NCBI GenBank assembly: GCA_025055765.1
Contig: JANWWS010000041.1
Coordinates: 1-62,381 of the forward strand
Source of the DNA: Leptospiraceae bacterium
GTDB taxonomy: Bacteria > Spirochaetota > Leptospiria > Turneriellales > Turneriellaceae
Direction of reading: 5' to 3'
Length of the DNA: 62,381 nucleotides
The number at the start of each line of letters is the position of its first letter. Positions within the stretch are counted from its first letter, which is position 1. Made by a program: the position numbers and the translations under genes. The notes under the pieces were generated by a model, which worked only from the letters and a program-made list of their open reading frames with translations, did no database searches and had not been told where the DNA came from. Positions 17,035 to 26,800 of this stretch are shown here, piece by piece.

Positions 17035-18306
17035 TTAGCGGATCTTTATTGTGTTGTCCCTTCCTGGGCCAACGCTTAGATAGCGTATTGGTATTCCTGT
17101 GAACTTCTCAATAGCATGAATGTATTTCTTGGCATTCTTAGGAAGCTCGTCAAAGTGACGGCACTCATTTATGGGCTCAAGCCACCCCGGAAATTCTTCG
17201 TAGATCACTTGTACTTGGTCAGCATCATAGGTAGGAAAGTGAGATATTCTCTTGCCGTTGAGTTCATAACCAATGCCCATTTTTATAACGGGGAATTGGT
17301 CTAAGACATCGAGTTTGGTAAGAGCCAGTGCCGTAAGGCCATTTACCCTGGCGGCATGTCGTACTACTTCGCAGTCAAACCATCCGCAGCGCCTCGGTCT
17401 TCCCGTAGTAGCCCCGTATTCTTGACCAATTTGACGTATTTTTTCACCCACCTCGCCCTTCTCTTCCGTCGGGAAGGGACCCTCTCCTACCCGGGTAGTG
17501 TAGGCTTTTGTGATGCCAATTACTTCATTTAAGTAATGGAAGCTGATACCACTTCCCGTAATGGCACCTCCGGTTGTGGGGTTTGAGCTTGTGACATAAG
17601 GGTAGGTGCCAAAATCCACATCCAGCATGGTGCCCTGCGCCCCTTCTAAAAGTACTTTTTTACCTGAGGCTAGTTCCAGGTTCAGATAATAAGGCACATT
17701 AATAACAAATTCCTTGAGTCTAGAACGTAACGAAAGTAAATAATCTTTTAACTCGGCAAATTTTATGGGATTTGTTTCATATAGGCGGGTGAGTATCGCA
17801 TTTTTCATTTCGACAAGCATGGGAAGGCGCTTTTCAAAAAAGTTGTCACTAAATAAATCACCAATACGTATCCCCCATCGGTTGACCTTATCTCCGTAGC
17901 AAACCCCGATACCCCTTTTGGTAGTTCCTATACGGCTTTCTTTCGCCATTTCTTCTCTTAGTATATCTATCTGGCGGTGGTATGGTAATAATAGGTGGGC
18001 ATTGTCTGCAATACGGATTCTTCCTCGGGTTTGAATGCCACGTCTTTCTAGTGCCTCCATTTCCTCAAAAAGAGCTTCAGGGTCTATTACCATTCCCCCG
18101 CCTAAGACACATATGGTATTGGGGTAGAGGATACCCGACGGTATTAAATGAAAGACATACTTTTCTTCGCCAACCATTACGGTATGGCCTGCATTGGCTC
18201 CGCCCTGATAGCGCACCACGATTTCGGTTTCTTCAGAGAGATAATCAATAATCTTTGCCTTGCCTTCATCTCCCCATTGGGTTCCTACAATTAAAGTGGC
18301 AGGCAT
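17035..18306 (-). CDS. purA: Adenylosuccinate synthetase
   Basis: PurA joins IMP and aspartate with GTP, the first committed step to AMP. The N-terminal loop IVGTQWGDEGKAKIIDYL carries the catalytic Asp and the G-D-E-G-K signature, with Ala in place of the usual Gly in GKGK. The second signature is GIGVCYGDKVNR and the substrate region is VLLEGAQGTMLDVDFGTYP. Length 423 is standard. It sits in a long minus operon, after the STAS gene and before pgsA. Confidence 0.96.
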   Translation of the reverse strand: MPATLIVGTQWGDEGKAKIIDYLSEETEIVVRYQGGANAGHTVMVGEEKYVFHLIPSGILYPNTICVLGGGMVIDPEALFEEMEALERRGIQTRGRIRIADNAHLLLPYHRQIDILREEMAKESRIGTTKRGIGVCYGDKVNRWGIRIGDLFSDNFFEKRLPMLVEMKNAILTRLYETNPIKFAELKDYLLSLRSRLKEFVINVPYYLNLELASGKKVLLEGAQGTMLDVDFGTYPYVTSSNPTTGGAITGSGISFHYLNEVIGITKAYTTRVGEGPFPTEEKGEVGEKIRQIGQEYGATTGRPRRCGWFDCEVVRHAARVNGLTALALTKLDVLDQFPVIKMGIGYELNGKRISHFPTYDADQVQVIYEEFPGWLEPINECRHFDELPKNAKKYIHAIEKFTGIPIRYLSVGPGRDNTIKIR

Positions 18307-18331
18307 AAGCCAGCTTTGTAAGGGCTACTAC

Positions 18332-18661
18332 TCAGTCAAATTTTTCTATAGCCTCTGTTTTTGTCTCAGCTATATCGAAAATCTGGTCAAGCATGGTTAC
18401 TTCAAACAGTTTTTGCAGGTTTGGAGAAACGACAATAAGTTTAAGATCTCCCCCCTCTTGCTTGTAAAGCCTTTTGTAAGTTACCATGATTCCTAGCGCC
18501 GAGCTACAGATATGGCTTACCTCAGTTAGATCGAGGACTACCTTGTAATGGCGCCTTGCATGAAAGGACTCTAGTAGATTTTCTAAATCATCCGTTTGTG
18601 CTTGCTGGATATTTCCTTCAAGTTTCACAAAAATAACGCCGTCTTCTTCAAATTGCCTCAT
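18332..18661 (-). CDS. STAS-domain anti-sigma factor antagonist
   Basis: A 109-residue single STAS domain. VVLDLTEVSHICSSALGI holds the conserved Asp of the first turn and the potential phospho-acceptor Ser53/Ser54. The start is supported by a GAGAGGGG ribosome site just upstream. It lies between gtrA and purA with no kinase or phosphatase gene near. Sequence similarity to the STAS protein at 5232 is low beyond the fold, so they may serve different anti-sigma kinases. Confidence 0.86.
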   Translation of the reverse strand: MRQFEEDGVIFVKLEGNIQQAQTDDLENLLESFHARRHYKVVLDLTEVSHICSSALGIMVTYKRLYKQEGGDLKLIVVSPNLQKLFEVTMLDQIFDIAETKTEAIEKFD

Positions 18662-18698
18662 CCCCTCTCTTGCGGTTCATCGCATGTCCAATGAAAAG

Positions 18699-19112
18699 TC
18701 AATTTGTTTTTTCTCTCTTTTGGCTAAAGACCCAATAACGGCTCAAGAGATAGCCCGAGATAACATAGACCCCCGAGGCTAGCAGTTGGGATATAAAGAA
18801 AGGCAATCTTCCAAGCCGGTAAAGAATGCTTAACGCCACAAGATTTAAAACGTAAGAAAAAGCCATGCTTGACAGAAACTGAAGGTATTCCTTCCAAAAA
18901 TTCCCTTTGCTTTTAAAATTGTAGGTGCGGTTTAGGTAAAACGAAAGCATGATACCAAAAAAATAGCCGAAAAAATTCGCTAGCTCTGCGACAACCCCCA
19001 AGGTGTGGAGAACAAAAATTAAGGTGAACCCAAATAGGGTGTTGATTACCCCGATGATAAGGTAGTTCGCGAAGCTCCTATGGCCAAATTTTTGCCAGAA
19101 AACTTTTATCAT
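18699..19112 (-). CDS. GtrA-family membrane protein
   Basis: A 137-residue protein with four hydrophobic segments. FANYLIIGVINTLFGFTLIF is the usual start of the GtrA family and ISGYLLSRYWVFSQK the usual end. GtrA-type proteins are thought to flip or carry polyprenyl-phosphate-linked sugars across the membrane for glycan decoration. GAGGT lies about 11 bp before the ATG. It leads the minus operon. The divergently transcribed DUF2079 genes, also large membrane proteins, suggest a shared role in periplasmic glycosylation. Confidence 0.85.
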   Translation of the reverse strand: MIKVFWQKFGHRSFANYLIIGVINTLFGFTLIFVLHTLGVVAELANFFGYFFGIMLSFYLNRTYNFKSKGNFWKEYLQFLSSMAFSYVLNLVALSILYRLGRLPFFISQLLASGVYVISGYLLSRYWVFSQKREKTN

Positions 19113-19157
19113 AAAAATAGTTTACCTCGGCATAAGAATTGGTATTGGTTTTGGGGC

Positions 19158-19186
19158 GCCATGGGCAAAGTTACATAAGCCATGGG
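19158..19186. repeat. Two GCCATGGG direct repeats 21 bp apart
   Basis: GCCATGGG occurs at 19158-19165 and 19179-19186, so the start-to-start distance is 21 bp or about two helical turns. The core CCATGG is itself palindromic. Both lie in the 103-bp divergent region between gtrA and the first DUF2079 gene. A third GCCATGG is just inside the coding region at 19224-19230. This may be a regulator site; chance is not excluded. Confidence 0.35.
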
Positions 19187-19215
19187 TTTTTCTTAAAATT
19201 TGCTTTTCGAGTAGT

Positions 19216-20787
19216 GTGCAAGGGCCATGGTATCTGCCCGGCAAGCAGAATTTGGGGGATATCTTGCATAGCCGCTCACTGAGCCTTTTGGCCGTGGCTC
19301 ATGTTGCTGGTATATTCCTCGGTTTTCGCACAGACCAACTGTTTGGCCTTGTCACCTTAGGATTGTCGCTGCTTTTCTTACGGTATTATTATGAAAAGAA
19401 AATCATCCCGTTTACAGAAATCATTGGTAAGTTTCCTCTTTTCGTTTTTTCGGTATGCTGGCTCTTGCTGTGGCTTGCCGTTGTTTTTCTTGAGTACTTT
19501 TCTTTTCAATACAATCTTGCCGATACAGGTATTTTTGCCCACCAATTGATTTATTATTCTAAAAAAGGAGACTATTACAACTACATTTTGGGCTTACCTG
19601 CACTTAGCGATCACTTTACCCCAGGACTTTTAATTTTTACACCCTTATTTCAATTAAAGGAAAGTATTTTGTGGCTGCCACTTTTGCGCCTTTTTAGTTA
19701 TGCTCTTTCTGTCATTTTTCTTTATAAAATAGCCGTTCTCCTTTTCCACAAGGAGCGAGGTTATGTAGTCTTGGCGGTGCTCTTATGGCTTTTTAATTCT
19801 GCCTTTCTCAGGGTTTTGCGCTACGAATTCCACCCCAGTAGCCTTGCGGTTGGTATTCTTTTTGGAGCTTTTTATTTGCTACTCAAAGGCCACAAAATTA
19901 AAGCCTACCTCACTCTTTTGCCCTTAATTTTTTTTAAGGAAAACCTCATCTTAGTGTATCTTAGCTTTGGCCTATATCTCCTTCTTTATGAAAAAGAAGC
20001 AAAGAGTGGTCTTGTCTATATGTTCTCTTTTGCCATCTTTGGGTTTCTCATTTATTTTTCTATCCCGTTTTTTACAGGAGGAGTGCCACTTGTCCAGGGG
20101 GAGAAATTTGGTCCATTTACGCTTTGGGGGCAAAAAATAAACTTCGTCTTGAGGCTTTTAACCACCGTGTTGCTGTTACCTGCTCTTAGACCAAGTCTCT
20201 TTCTTGTTTTTTTAAGTAGTACTGCGGCTTCCCTGGCTTCTCGCCATCCTCCTATGGTAAGTCTAACATTTCACTACCAAGACATCCCTGTTAGCATAGG
20301 GATGCTTATGGCGGTGGTGGCACTTCGAGACATGAGAGAGGGCAAGATAAAAATTTGGCTTTCTTGGGGCCATATGCTAAAGCCCATTATGGTACTGCTT
20401 TTTTTATGGGAAAATTCCTTAACCCCTGTCCATGCTCTTCGCCAAGCTTTACCTCAAGCTCACCATCTTGTGCTTTTGGGGGAAATACAGCAGGTTAAAA
20501 AAAAGCTACCTCATGATGCTACCCTGGTGGTAGAAGACAGCCTGGGCCCCTACTTTCTCGAATTCCCTTACTTGCGTAGCCTCCGTCATGAAGAATGGGA
20601 AGATCTTATGGCAGGAAAAACTCCCACAAGATCTATAGGCAAGGTCTTTGTCATTTTTGCGGAGGGTGTCAATCCCTGGCCGCTTACCAAAGAAAAATGG
20701 CAGGGATTAGCTGAAAGACTTTCTTCTGAACCATTTCACGAGCTGGAAAGCTCCTTTCGCTACCTTAAGATCTTTGAAAAAGTCTAA
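19216..20787 (+). CDS. DUF2079 multi-pass membrane protein (copy 1)
   Basis: A 523-residue protein with about ten hydrophobic segments. The conserved first-loop region DTGIFAHQLIYYSKKGDYYN followed by LPALSDHFTP is typical of DUF2079, a family resembling GT-C membrane glycosyltransferases. The Asp in the DTG motif could be the catalytic carboxylate on the periplasmic side. The start is a GTG; no strong ribosome site was seen. A related gene follows after 5 bp. The sugar donor and acceptor are unknown; the nearby GtrA protein suggests polyprenyl-linked sugars. Confidence 0.83.
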   Translation: MQGPWYLPGKQNLGDILHSRSLSLLAVAHVAGIFLGFRTDQLFGLVTLGLSLLFLRYYYEKKIIPFTEIIGKFPLFVFSVCWLLLWLAVVFLEYFSFQYNLADTGIFAHQLIYYSKKGDYYNYILGLPALSDHFTPGLLIFTPLFQLKESILWLPLLRLFSYALSVIFLYKIAVLLFHKERGYVVLAVLLWLFNSAFLRVLRYEFHPSSLAVGILFGAFYLLLKGHKIKAYLTLLPLIFFKENLILVYLSFGLYLLLYEKEAKSGLVYMFSFAIFGFLIYFSIPFFTGGVPLVQGEKFGPFTLWGQKINFVLRLLTTVLLLPALRPSLFLVFLSSTAASLASRHPPMVSLTFHYQDIPVSIGMLMAVVALRDMREGKIKIWLSWGHMLKPIMVLLFLWENSLTPVHALRQALPQAHHLVLLGEIQQVKKKLPHDATLVVEDSLGPYFLEFPYLRSLRHEEWEDLMAGKTPTRSIGKVFVIFAEGVNPWPLTKEKWQGLAERLSSEPFHELESSFRYLKIFEKV

Positions 20788-20792
20788 GCTAT

Positions 20793-22406
20793 ATGGGTAT
20801 TTTTTCTCAAAGGGAAGTATGCTCGAAAGTAGCTAGTTTCTTGCCCGTACTTTTACTTTTCCATATTCTTGGAATATCTTTGGGTCTGCGCACAGACCAA
20901 CTTTTTGGACTAGTTACCCTTATCTTTAGCCTTGCCTTTCTCTGGGTTTATTACATTACAGGAGAGATACCATCGCGTCTTTACCAACTCCTGGATAGAA
21001 GGCTTGTATTCTTACTGATTTCGTTATACCTACTAATGTGGCTCGCTGTGATCTTTCTTAAGGAAAGAAGTTTTCAATACCATCTCTTTGACACAGGTAT
21101 TTTTTCGCATAACCTCATTACTTTTCTTAAAACAGGAAGCTATTATAGCTCTATTTTAGCTATGCCAGCTCTGGCTGATCATTTTACGCCTTTATTGCTC
21201 CTATTCTCTCCACTGTTTGCTATAGAAGAGAGCATTATTTGGCTACCTCTCATAAGGTTATTGGCCTATGCGGCTTCGTTTTATTTTTTGTACAAGATTA
21301 CGAAAAGCCTTGGTTTTCCGCCTTTTTTGCAAAGTCTATTCTTACTTTTTTGGCTTTTGCAGGCTCCTTATGTTCAAGTCTTACGCTTTGAGTTTCAGCC
21401 AAGTAGTTTAGGTATACCTATTGTGTTAGCTGCCTTTTATTTAATTTTAGAGAAAAAAATATTAGGGGCATATGTCATTCTTTTAAGCGTCCTTGGCCTT
21501 AAAGAAAACATGGTTTTAAATTATGCTCTCTTTGCCCTATACTTTCTTTTCTATGAAAGAAGTATAAAACTCTTTCTTTTGTGGTTTTTTTCAGCCCTTG
21601 TCTTTGGTTTCGCTATTTATTTTTCCATTCCCATTATAACACAAAGTCCCGTGCACCATGAGAGTCACTTTGGTTTATGGGAAGCTTGGGATAAGAAAAT
21701 TTTATTTGTTTTAAAACTCTTGCCTTACTTTGCTCTTTTGCCTTTATTTTCTCTACGCTCTTTGCTTCTTTTTAGCGCCTCATGTGCTCTGAGCTTTTTA
21801 AGTAGGCATCCTAATATGTTTACTTTAAACTACCACTACCACGACATCCCTACTCTTTTTGGCCTTATAACAAGCCTTCTCGTGGTAAAAAACATACAGG
21901 AAGGTAGAATTGCTCTTTGGCGAAAATACCAGTTTCATCTAAAACCACTGCTTTTCTTGCTTTTTCTCTGGGTTAACACCAAAACCCCTGCGCGAACTCT
22001 ATATCAGGCTATTCCTCGCGAAGAGCACCGAATTTTACAAAGAGAAATTGAGATGCTCAAGTCTATGCTCCATGGTGATGAGATACTTGTGGTGCAAGAA
22101 AACATAGGAGCCTCGTTTCTTTCTTTTCCCCATTTGAAATCTCTTAATGAGGAAGACTGGTTAAAGTACAAAGATATAAGAGAGCTCCATGAACGGCTAG
22201 GTCCTCTTGTGTTATTTATCTTTCCTGTGGGTATTACCTCGTTGGAAATAGGTCATTTTCCAGAGAGCTTTTTATATCAAGAAGTCAAAGATAGGCCTTT
22301 GATTCCGGAGTTGCGTTACCTACGTGTCTATTGTTTTTTAAGGGGAGAGAGTCAGCAGTTGTGGCAAAAAGGCTGTTTAAAATCGCCAGCTGGCCGAGAG
22401 AGCTAA
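20793..22406 (+). CDS. DUF2079 multi-pass membrane protein (copy 2)
   Basis: A paralogue of the preceding gene: both share LRTDQLFGLVTL-type sequence near the start, the DTGIFxHxLI loop, the xLPALxDHFTPxLLxFxPLF stretch, a K-E-N block and the NYHYHDIPTLFGL-type region. This is a tandem duplication that has diverged extensively. It carries about ten membrane segments and has 537 residues. The C-terminal 150 residues are likely a soluble periplasmic domain. The 3' end overlaps the opposing FadL-like gene by 30 bp, with no terminator in between. Confidence 0.83.
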   Translation: MGIFSQREVCSKVASFLPVLLLFHILGISLGLRTDQLFGLVTLIFSLAFLWVYYITGEIPSRLYQLLDRRLVFLLISLYLLMWLAVIFLKERSFQYHLFDTGIFSHNLITFLKTGSYYSSILAMPALADHFTPLLLLFSPLFAIEESIIWLPLIRLLAYAASFYFLYKITKSLGFPPFLQSLFLLFWLLQAPYVQVLRFEFQPSSLGIPIVLAAFYLILEKKILGAYVILLSVLGLKENMVLNYALFALYFLFYERSIKLFLLWFFSALVFGFAIYFSIPIITQSPVHHESHFGLWEAWDKKILFVLKLLPYFALLPLFSLRSLLLFSASCALSFLSRHPNMFTLNYHYHDIPTLFGLITSLLVVKNIQEGRIALWRKYQFHLKPLLFLLFLWVNTKTPARTLYQAIPREEHRILQREIEMLKSMLHGDEILVVQENIGASFLSFPHLKSLNEEDWLKYKDIRELHERLGPLVLFIFPVGITSLEIGHFPESFLYQEVKDRPLIPELRYLRVYCFLRGESQQLWQKGCLKSPAGRES

Positions 22407-23843
22407 AATAATCACATCGGCCGAGTACACATAAGAAGGGTTGAGGGGATCTTGGATTACCTTTTGCGAGGTTCTTTCTGTCCAGATTTGCCACTGCACG
22501 CCAAAATTTAGCTCCGTCGCAACTTTGGTAATCTTATTTGGTTGCAAAAGATATCCAACGCCTAATGCTAAAATGAACTTATCGTTGTCTAGAAAGTTTG
22601 TTTCTCTAACCTGGTCAGGGGTAAAAGCAGGTTGGTAAGCAAAGCCTGTGCGGGCCCACAGTGGTTCTTTCCTTAGCTGAGGGATAATGGTGCCAAGGCG
22701 GATTTCTGACGCAAATTTGGGATAAAAGTAAATATTCTGGAATTTATCGATTTGATAGTTCTTTTTGTTTTTATAGTAATAATCTTTTGCTTCGCTAAGA
22801 CGAAAATTTCGCCAAAGTTGCATTTCAATGTCAAAGTGAAAGCGTAGGTCGCTTGTGTGAAAATAACTAATTCCATAGGTGATGGTATGGGGGGTATAAA
22901 AATCAAGTACCGATAGCCGTAGAGGGAGATTAATGTACAAAAGTCCTGTGGTAGCTGTTGCAGAAAGCGGGTTGAGTTCCATGTATTGTTCACCTCGATA
23001 AGCAATACCTATGAGCAACTCTTTTCGCTGAAGGAAGGTACCAATATTAAGTGGCTGGCGATACTGGATACCCACCACAGGCGCAATGCTGGGGGTAAGC
23101 TCAAGTAAGACTTCTTGTTCTGGAATTTGTTCGTTTGTTGTAGGGTCAATATCAACATCTGTCATTTTAAATTTGCCCTGCCCGCCCGCAAACATAGAAG
23201 CACCGGCCCCTAGACTAAGTCGGTCTTTCCATACTTGGAAACCAAGGCCTGAGATCAATACCAGTCGTTGGGCCTCTCTTCCCAGACGCAAAAAATTATA
23301 CGATTCGGCGCTTGTGTCACTTACTGTAGCGACAACGCCGCTGTCTCGAATAGCAAGCGCAAGGCCTAGTTTTATAGGTAGGTTTTGGGGAGTTTCGACG
23401 ATATTGCGGAAATCAAACGAAAGCCCCAATTGAACAACTCCATAGCTCATGTTTGAGGTTGCCTTCTCTATGTTACTTTTTACCGTCGGATGGTTGGAGG
23501 CGGCCTCAATAACAGGTACACTTATCTGAAAAAGATAACTCATTCCAAGTTCGGAAGGGTAAAAGCGTTCCTCTTTTTGCAGAGCCTCTATTTCATCTTT
23601 CGAAAGAGGCTCTCCTTCCGGGGAGGTGATGGGGGTGCCATAGACACTAAGTTCTAAGAAAGGCCATGGGGAAGCAAGGCCTGCCATGTTAAAGTATGCG
23701 CTGGTCCAATCGTTGACATTGGCCACACGGGCTCCCGCCATAGCAATACCTTTTGCTGAAAAACCAAAGGAATCCGCTAAGTTTGCAAAAAGGGGTGGTG
23801 TAAGTACAAGGGGCCACAAAATGATCCGACACAACAGGTTCAT
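22377..23843 (-). CDS. FadL/OmpP1-type outer-membrane transport protein
   Basis: The 488-residue product starts with a signal peptide (MNLLCRIILWPLVLTPPLFA). The mature N-terminus SFGFSAKGIAMAGARVANVN and then DWTSAYFNMAGLASP match the FadL/TodX N-terminal hatch pattern. The end ALSASWRF has the terminal Phe expected of a barrel recognised by BamA. FadL proteins take up long-chain fatty acids or other hydrophobic compounds; leptospires live on fatty acids, which fits. It lies 12 bp downstream of a giant lipoprotein gene, so the two are likely cotranscribed. Confidence 0.87.
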   Translation of the reverse strand: MNLLCRIILWPLVLTPPLFANLADSFGFSAKGIAMAGARVANVNDWTSAYFNMAGLASPWPFLELSVYGTPITSPEGEPLSKDEIEALQKEERFYPSELGMSYLFQISVPVIEAASNHPTVKSNIEKATSNMSYGVVQLGLSFDFRNIVETPQNLPIKLGLALAIRDSGVVATVSDTSAESYNFLRLGREAQRLVLISGLGFQVWKDRLSLGAGASMFAGGQGKFKMTDVDIDPTTNEQIPEQEVLLELTPSIAPVVGIQYRQPLNIGTFLQRKELLIGIAYRGEQYMELNPLSATATTGLLYINLPLRLSVLDFYTPHTITYGISYFHTSDLRFHFDIEMQLWRNFRLSEAKDYYYKNKKNYQIDKFQNIYFYPKFASEIRLGTIIPQLRKEPLWARTGFAYQPAFTPDQVRETNFLDNDKFILALGVGYLLQPNKITKVATELNFGVQWQIWTERTSQKVIQDPLNPSYVYSADVIILALSASWRF

Positions 23844-23855
23844 GGCAAAACCCTT

Positions 23856-26800
23856 TTAAAAAGTTTCTTGGATCATTTGGTAATATTTAAAGTTAAGCTC
23901 TGGGCTAAAGGTAAAACGATGCTGTTTGTACGCGGTTTCTGCGAAGTTGCGCAAGAGCTGCGAGAGCTGGGGCCAGAACATTTCCTTTTTTGTCTTGTTT
24001 TGACAATAGGGTGCGTTTTTACCCGTGTAGCAGCGCATAGCTTGAGTGTTGGCAAGTGTTCTTAAATCAAGAAGTACATCTATGCCACTATACTCGGGAT
24101 CGGTTTTCATTTGAGAGAGATAAGTTAAAAAGCCATCAGGGGCAAAGCCAGCAATACCCATCTCTAAAAGACCAACATATTGGCCCTGGAAGGCAGAAAT
24201 AAAATGGCTTAAGTCTTGGGCTACATTTGAGATGGGATAGGTATATTGCTCTAAATGAGAGTCATAAAAGAAACGGCCAACTACCCTCTTAACAGCCTTT
24301 AATTCTTCTGGCGTGAAGTTTGTGGCATCAAGAAAATCTTTCTGAGCCTTGACGAGATCGCCCGTTATGTATAGGCAGTTGGGGCTGTTATTTAAGGGAT
24401 CATCATCTGTACAAGTTACGTTTATGGGGTTCAATGGATTAAATAAATCATTCATGGCCAACATAAAGGCCTTCAGGTACTTATTATCCCTAAGGTCTTG
24501 GTAGAGCTTGCGGAATTTGCTCTGAGAGAGCAATGTATTTTTGCTAAGGTAGTATTCAATAAAGTCCCGCATGGTAATTGTATCTTGGTCAAAGACATTA
24601 TTGCCATTGATGTCAGTAAATTCCCCTGCTTCAATCGTACCATTTTTATTGCGGTCAACACTGGGTTCGTCTAATGTCTTGTTGTAGAATTCTGCAAAAA
24701 GGTCGTCTTTAATTTTATCTATTTTTTGGTCGTAATTTAAATCAAAGACAAAGTCGATAATTTCATTGACCTTGGTGATCGTATTGCCTACTAGTTTGTC
24801 ATTGAGATACCATGCTATGTTGTCAAAATGCAGCACATAGAAATGGGGCTCGTAGATATTGGGTTCCGGTACATTCACTGTACATGTAGTACCAACATTG
24901 GTCTTGACGGTTATACTTTTGCCAGGGCTATAGGCGGCATTTACAAAACGTAAAATTCCTCGGTTGTAGATACCATCTTTGTTTGCATCGTAAAAACCTT
25001 GGTTAGGTCCTCCTGAGCAGGTAGGTTCACCCAAAAAGAGCGAACTAAAAAGTACTTTTTTCTTAAAGTCATAATCCTCACCAAAATAATCCGCTAAAGT
25101 CTTACTAATTTCATCAAGTTGATCACCCCAGTTGTTAGTAGCCGTATTTTTAAAATTATCGAAGTCAAAGTTGTAAAGTTGGCGAGGATCGTTGAGTTTA
25201 AGGTCGACAACTAAGTCTAAGATACCATCGGTAATATATTTATCTGTAATTTTAGATTTAGCATTTAAGAAGCCAAAAACTTTGTCTATATCCTCGTCAC
25301 TAACGTCAAGCGATAGTGACATATTTTGAATGTCAAAATATTTGTTTAGTATACCTACGCCCTCTTTTACAGCCTTCTTTACCTCTTCATCAGTGGTGAG
25401 TTTTCTCAGGTAGGCTAAAAAGCTTTTTAGTTGGTTAATGGGCTCATCACTTGTGCCATTAGGTTTGCCTTGGGCATTTTTTCCTAGATTATTCGTGGGG
25501 AATTTGCCTTCATCAATGACTCTCTTAGTCGTAAAATATCGTAATTTATCAATATTTTTCAAGCTACCCGGGTTATTGCCTTTAAAAAGCTCGAATTGGT
25601 TCATGACGTGTTGGGTTAGCGTGCGGATCATATTCTCCACATCATTTATTAGGGGGTCGAGATAGGCCACATTAGCGTATTTATTGGTGACAAGCTTCGG
25701 TAGAAAACCATTGCGCATCCCCGGGGCTGTCTCGGTGAGGAGGTTAATTAAGGATGTGGCATTATACTCTGGTAGGTTGTTTGAGCTTTGTTTTCTTGCT
25801 TCATTTAGGCTTGTAAGCAAGGTGAGGAAGGTGTCAATGTGTTCCCGAAATCCATTGGCCTCAAAGTTACGTATTTCCACAATGTCTCGGTTTTCCCCGG
25901 GGGCAACCAAGTTACCATTGGTTTTTCGGATACCTCCATCCTCATGCATCGTACCCACAATGATGGCGAAGGGTACCACAATGCCGCTAAAGCGGCTTTC
26001 ACTTGCTCCCGTATAGGCATACCAGGTGGCCACATTGCCCGCGGCATCATAAGTACGTGGGTATTTGATACAACTAGCTGTATGGGAGGGCTTGCAAGTG
26101 TTCGGATTTGGATTTACGCGGGGTACAGGGGGGAGATCCCTCGCCTTTATGCATCCATTTTGGTAATTTTCAAAAAGATCCGGCTGGCCGTTTGAGCCAG
26201 GAGAGATAGTGCCGGCTACGCAAACAGTGTCATCGGCTGGGAAATAGGTGTCATAAAATTTCTTAAATTTTAACAAATTGGGATCTGGTCCCTGTGCGGG
26301 GTTGTGCATGAGGTCGGAGGGTGTATAGCGAGCCTCGGCCATGGCCAAGATGGGGGCAAAATTTTCCCCAATGATAGCTGGCGTCACAGGGCCGTTACCG
26401 AGGGTATCCCAAATTTCTTGGAAAACATCGACAATGACCATGGTTAGTCCCCAATAACGCCCATTGATTTCTAAGACCACACTGGAATCGGCAGGTTCAA
26501 AAGAGGTAACCCCAAAGCGAACCGTGTAAGCGCCATCATGGATACCTTCGCTGATAAAACCGTTGCCACTGTTGGGTATAAGGCCATTGGAGCGGGCGGA
26601 CATATTCGCTACATTGCTATTCCAGCGTCCGTTATCTGTGGGGTTAGGTCCCGCTCGCTTTGCGTTGGTTACCCCATAGATACCATTCGCGTTAATGGTT
26701 GAGATGACAGCAAAAGCGGCTCCGTTGCAGAAGCCAGTGCACAAGTCGGTATCACCCGACATGGGAATCACAAAAGTATATTTTTTGTATTTGAGTAGCC

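Noticed and set aside
25684-26195. Plus-strand frames of 110-118 codons inside the giant lipoprotein gene
   Set aside because: Antisense frames with low-complexity composition; the lipoprotein frame is continuous over 5.5 kb.
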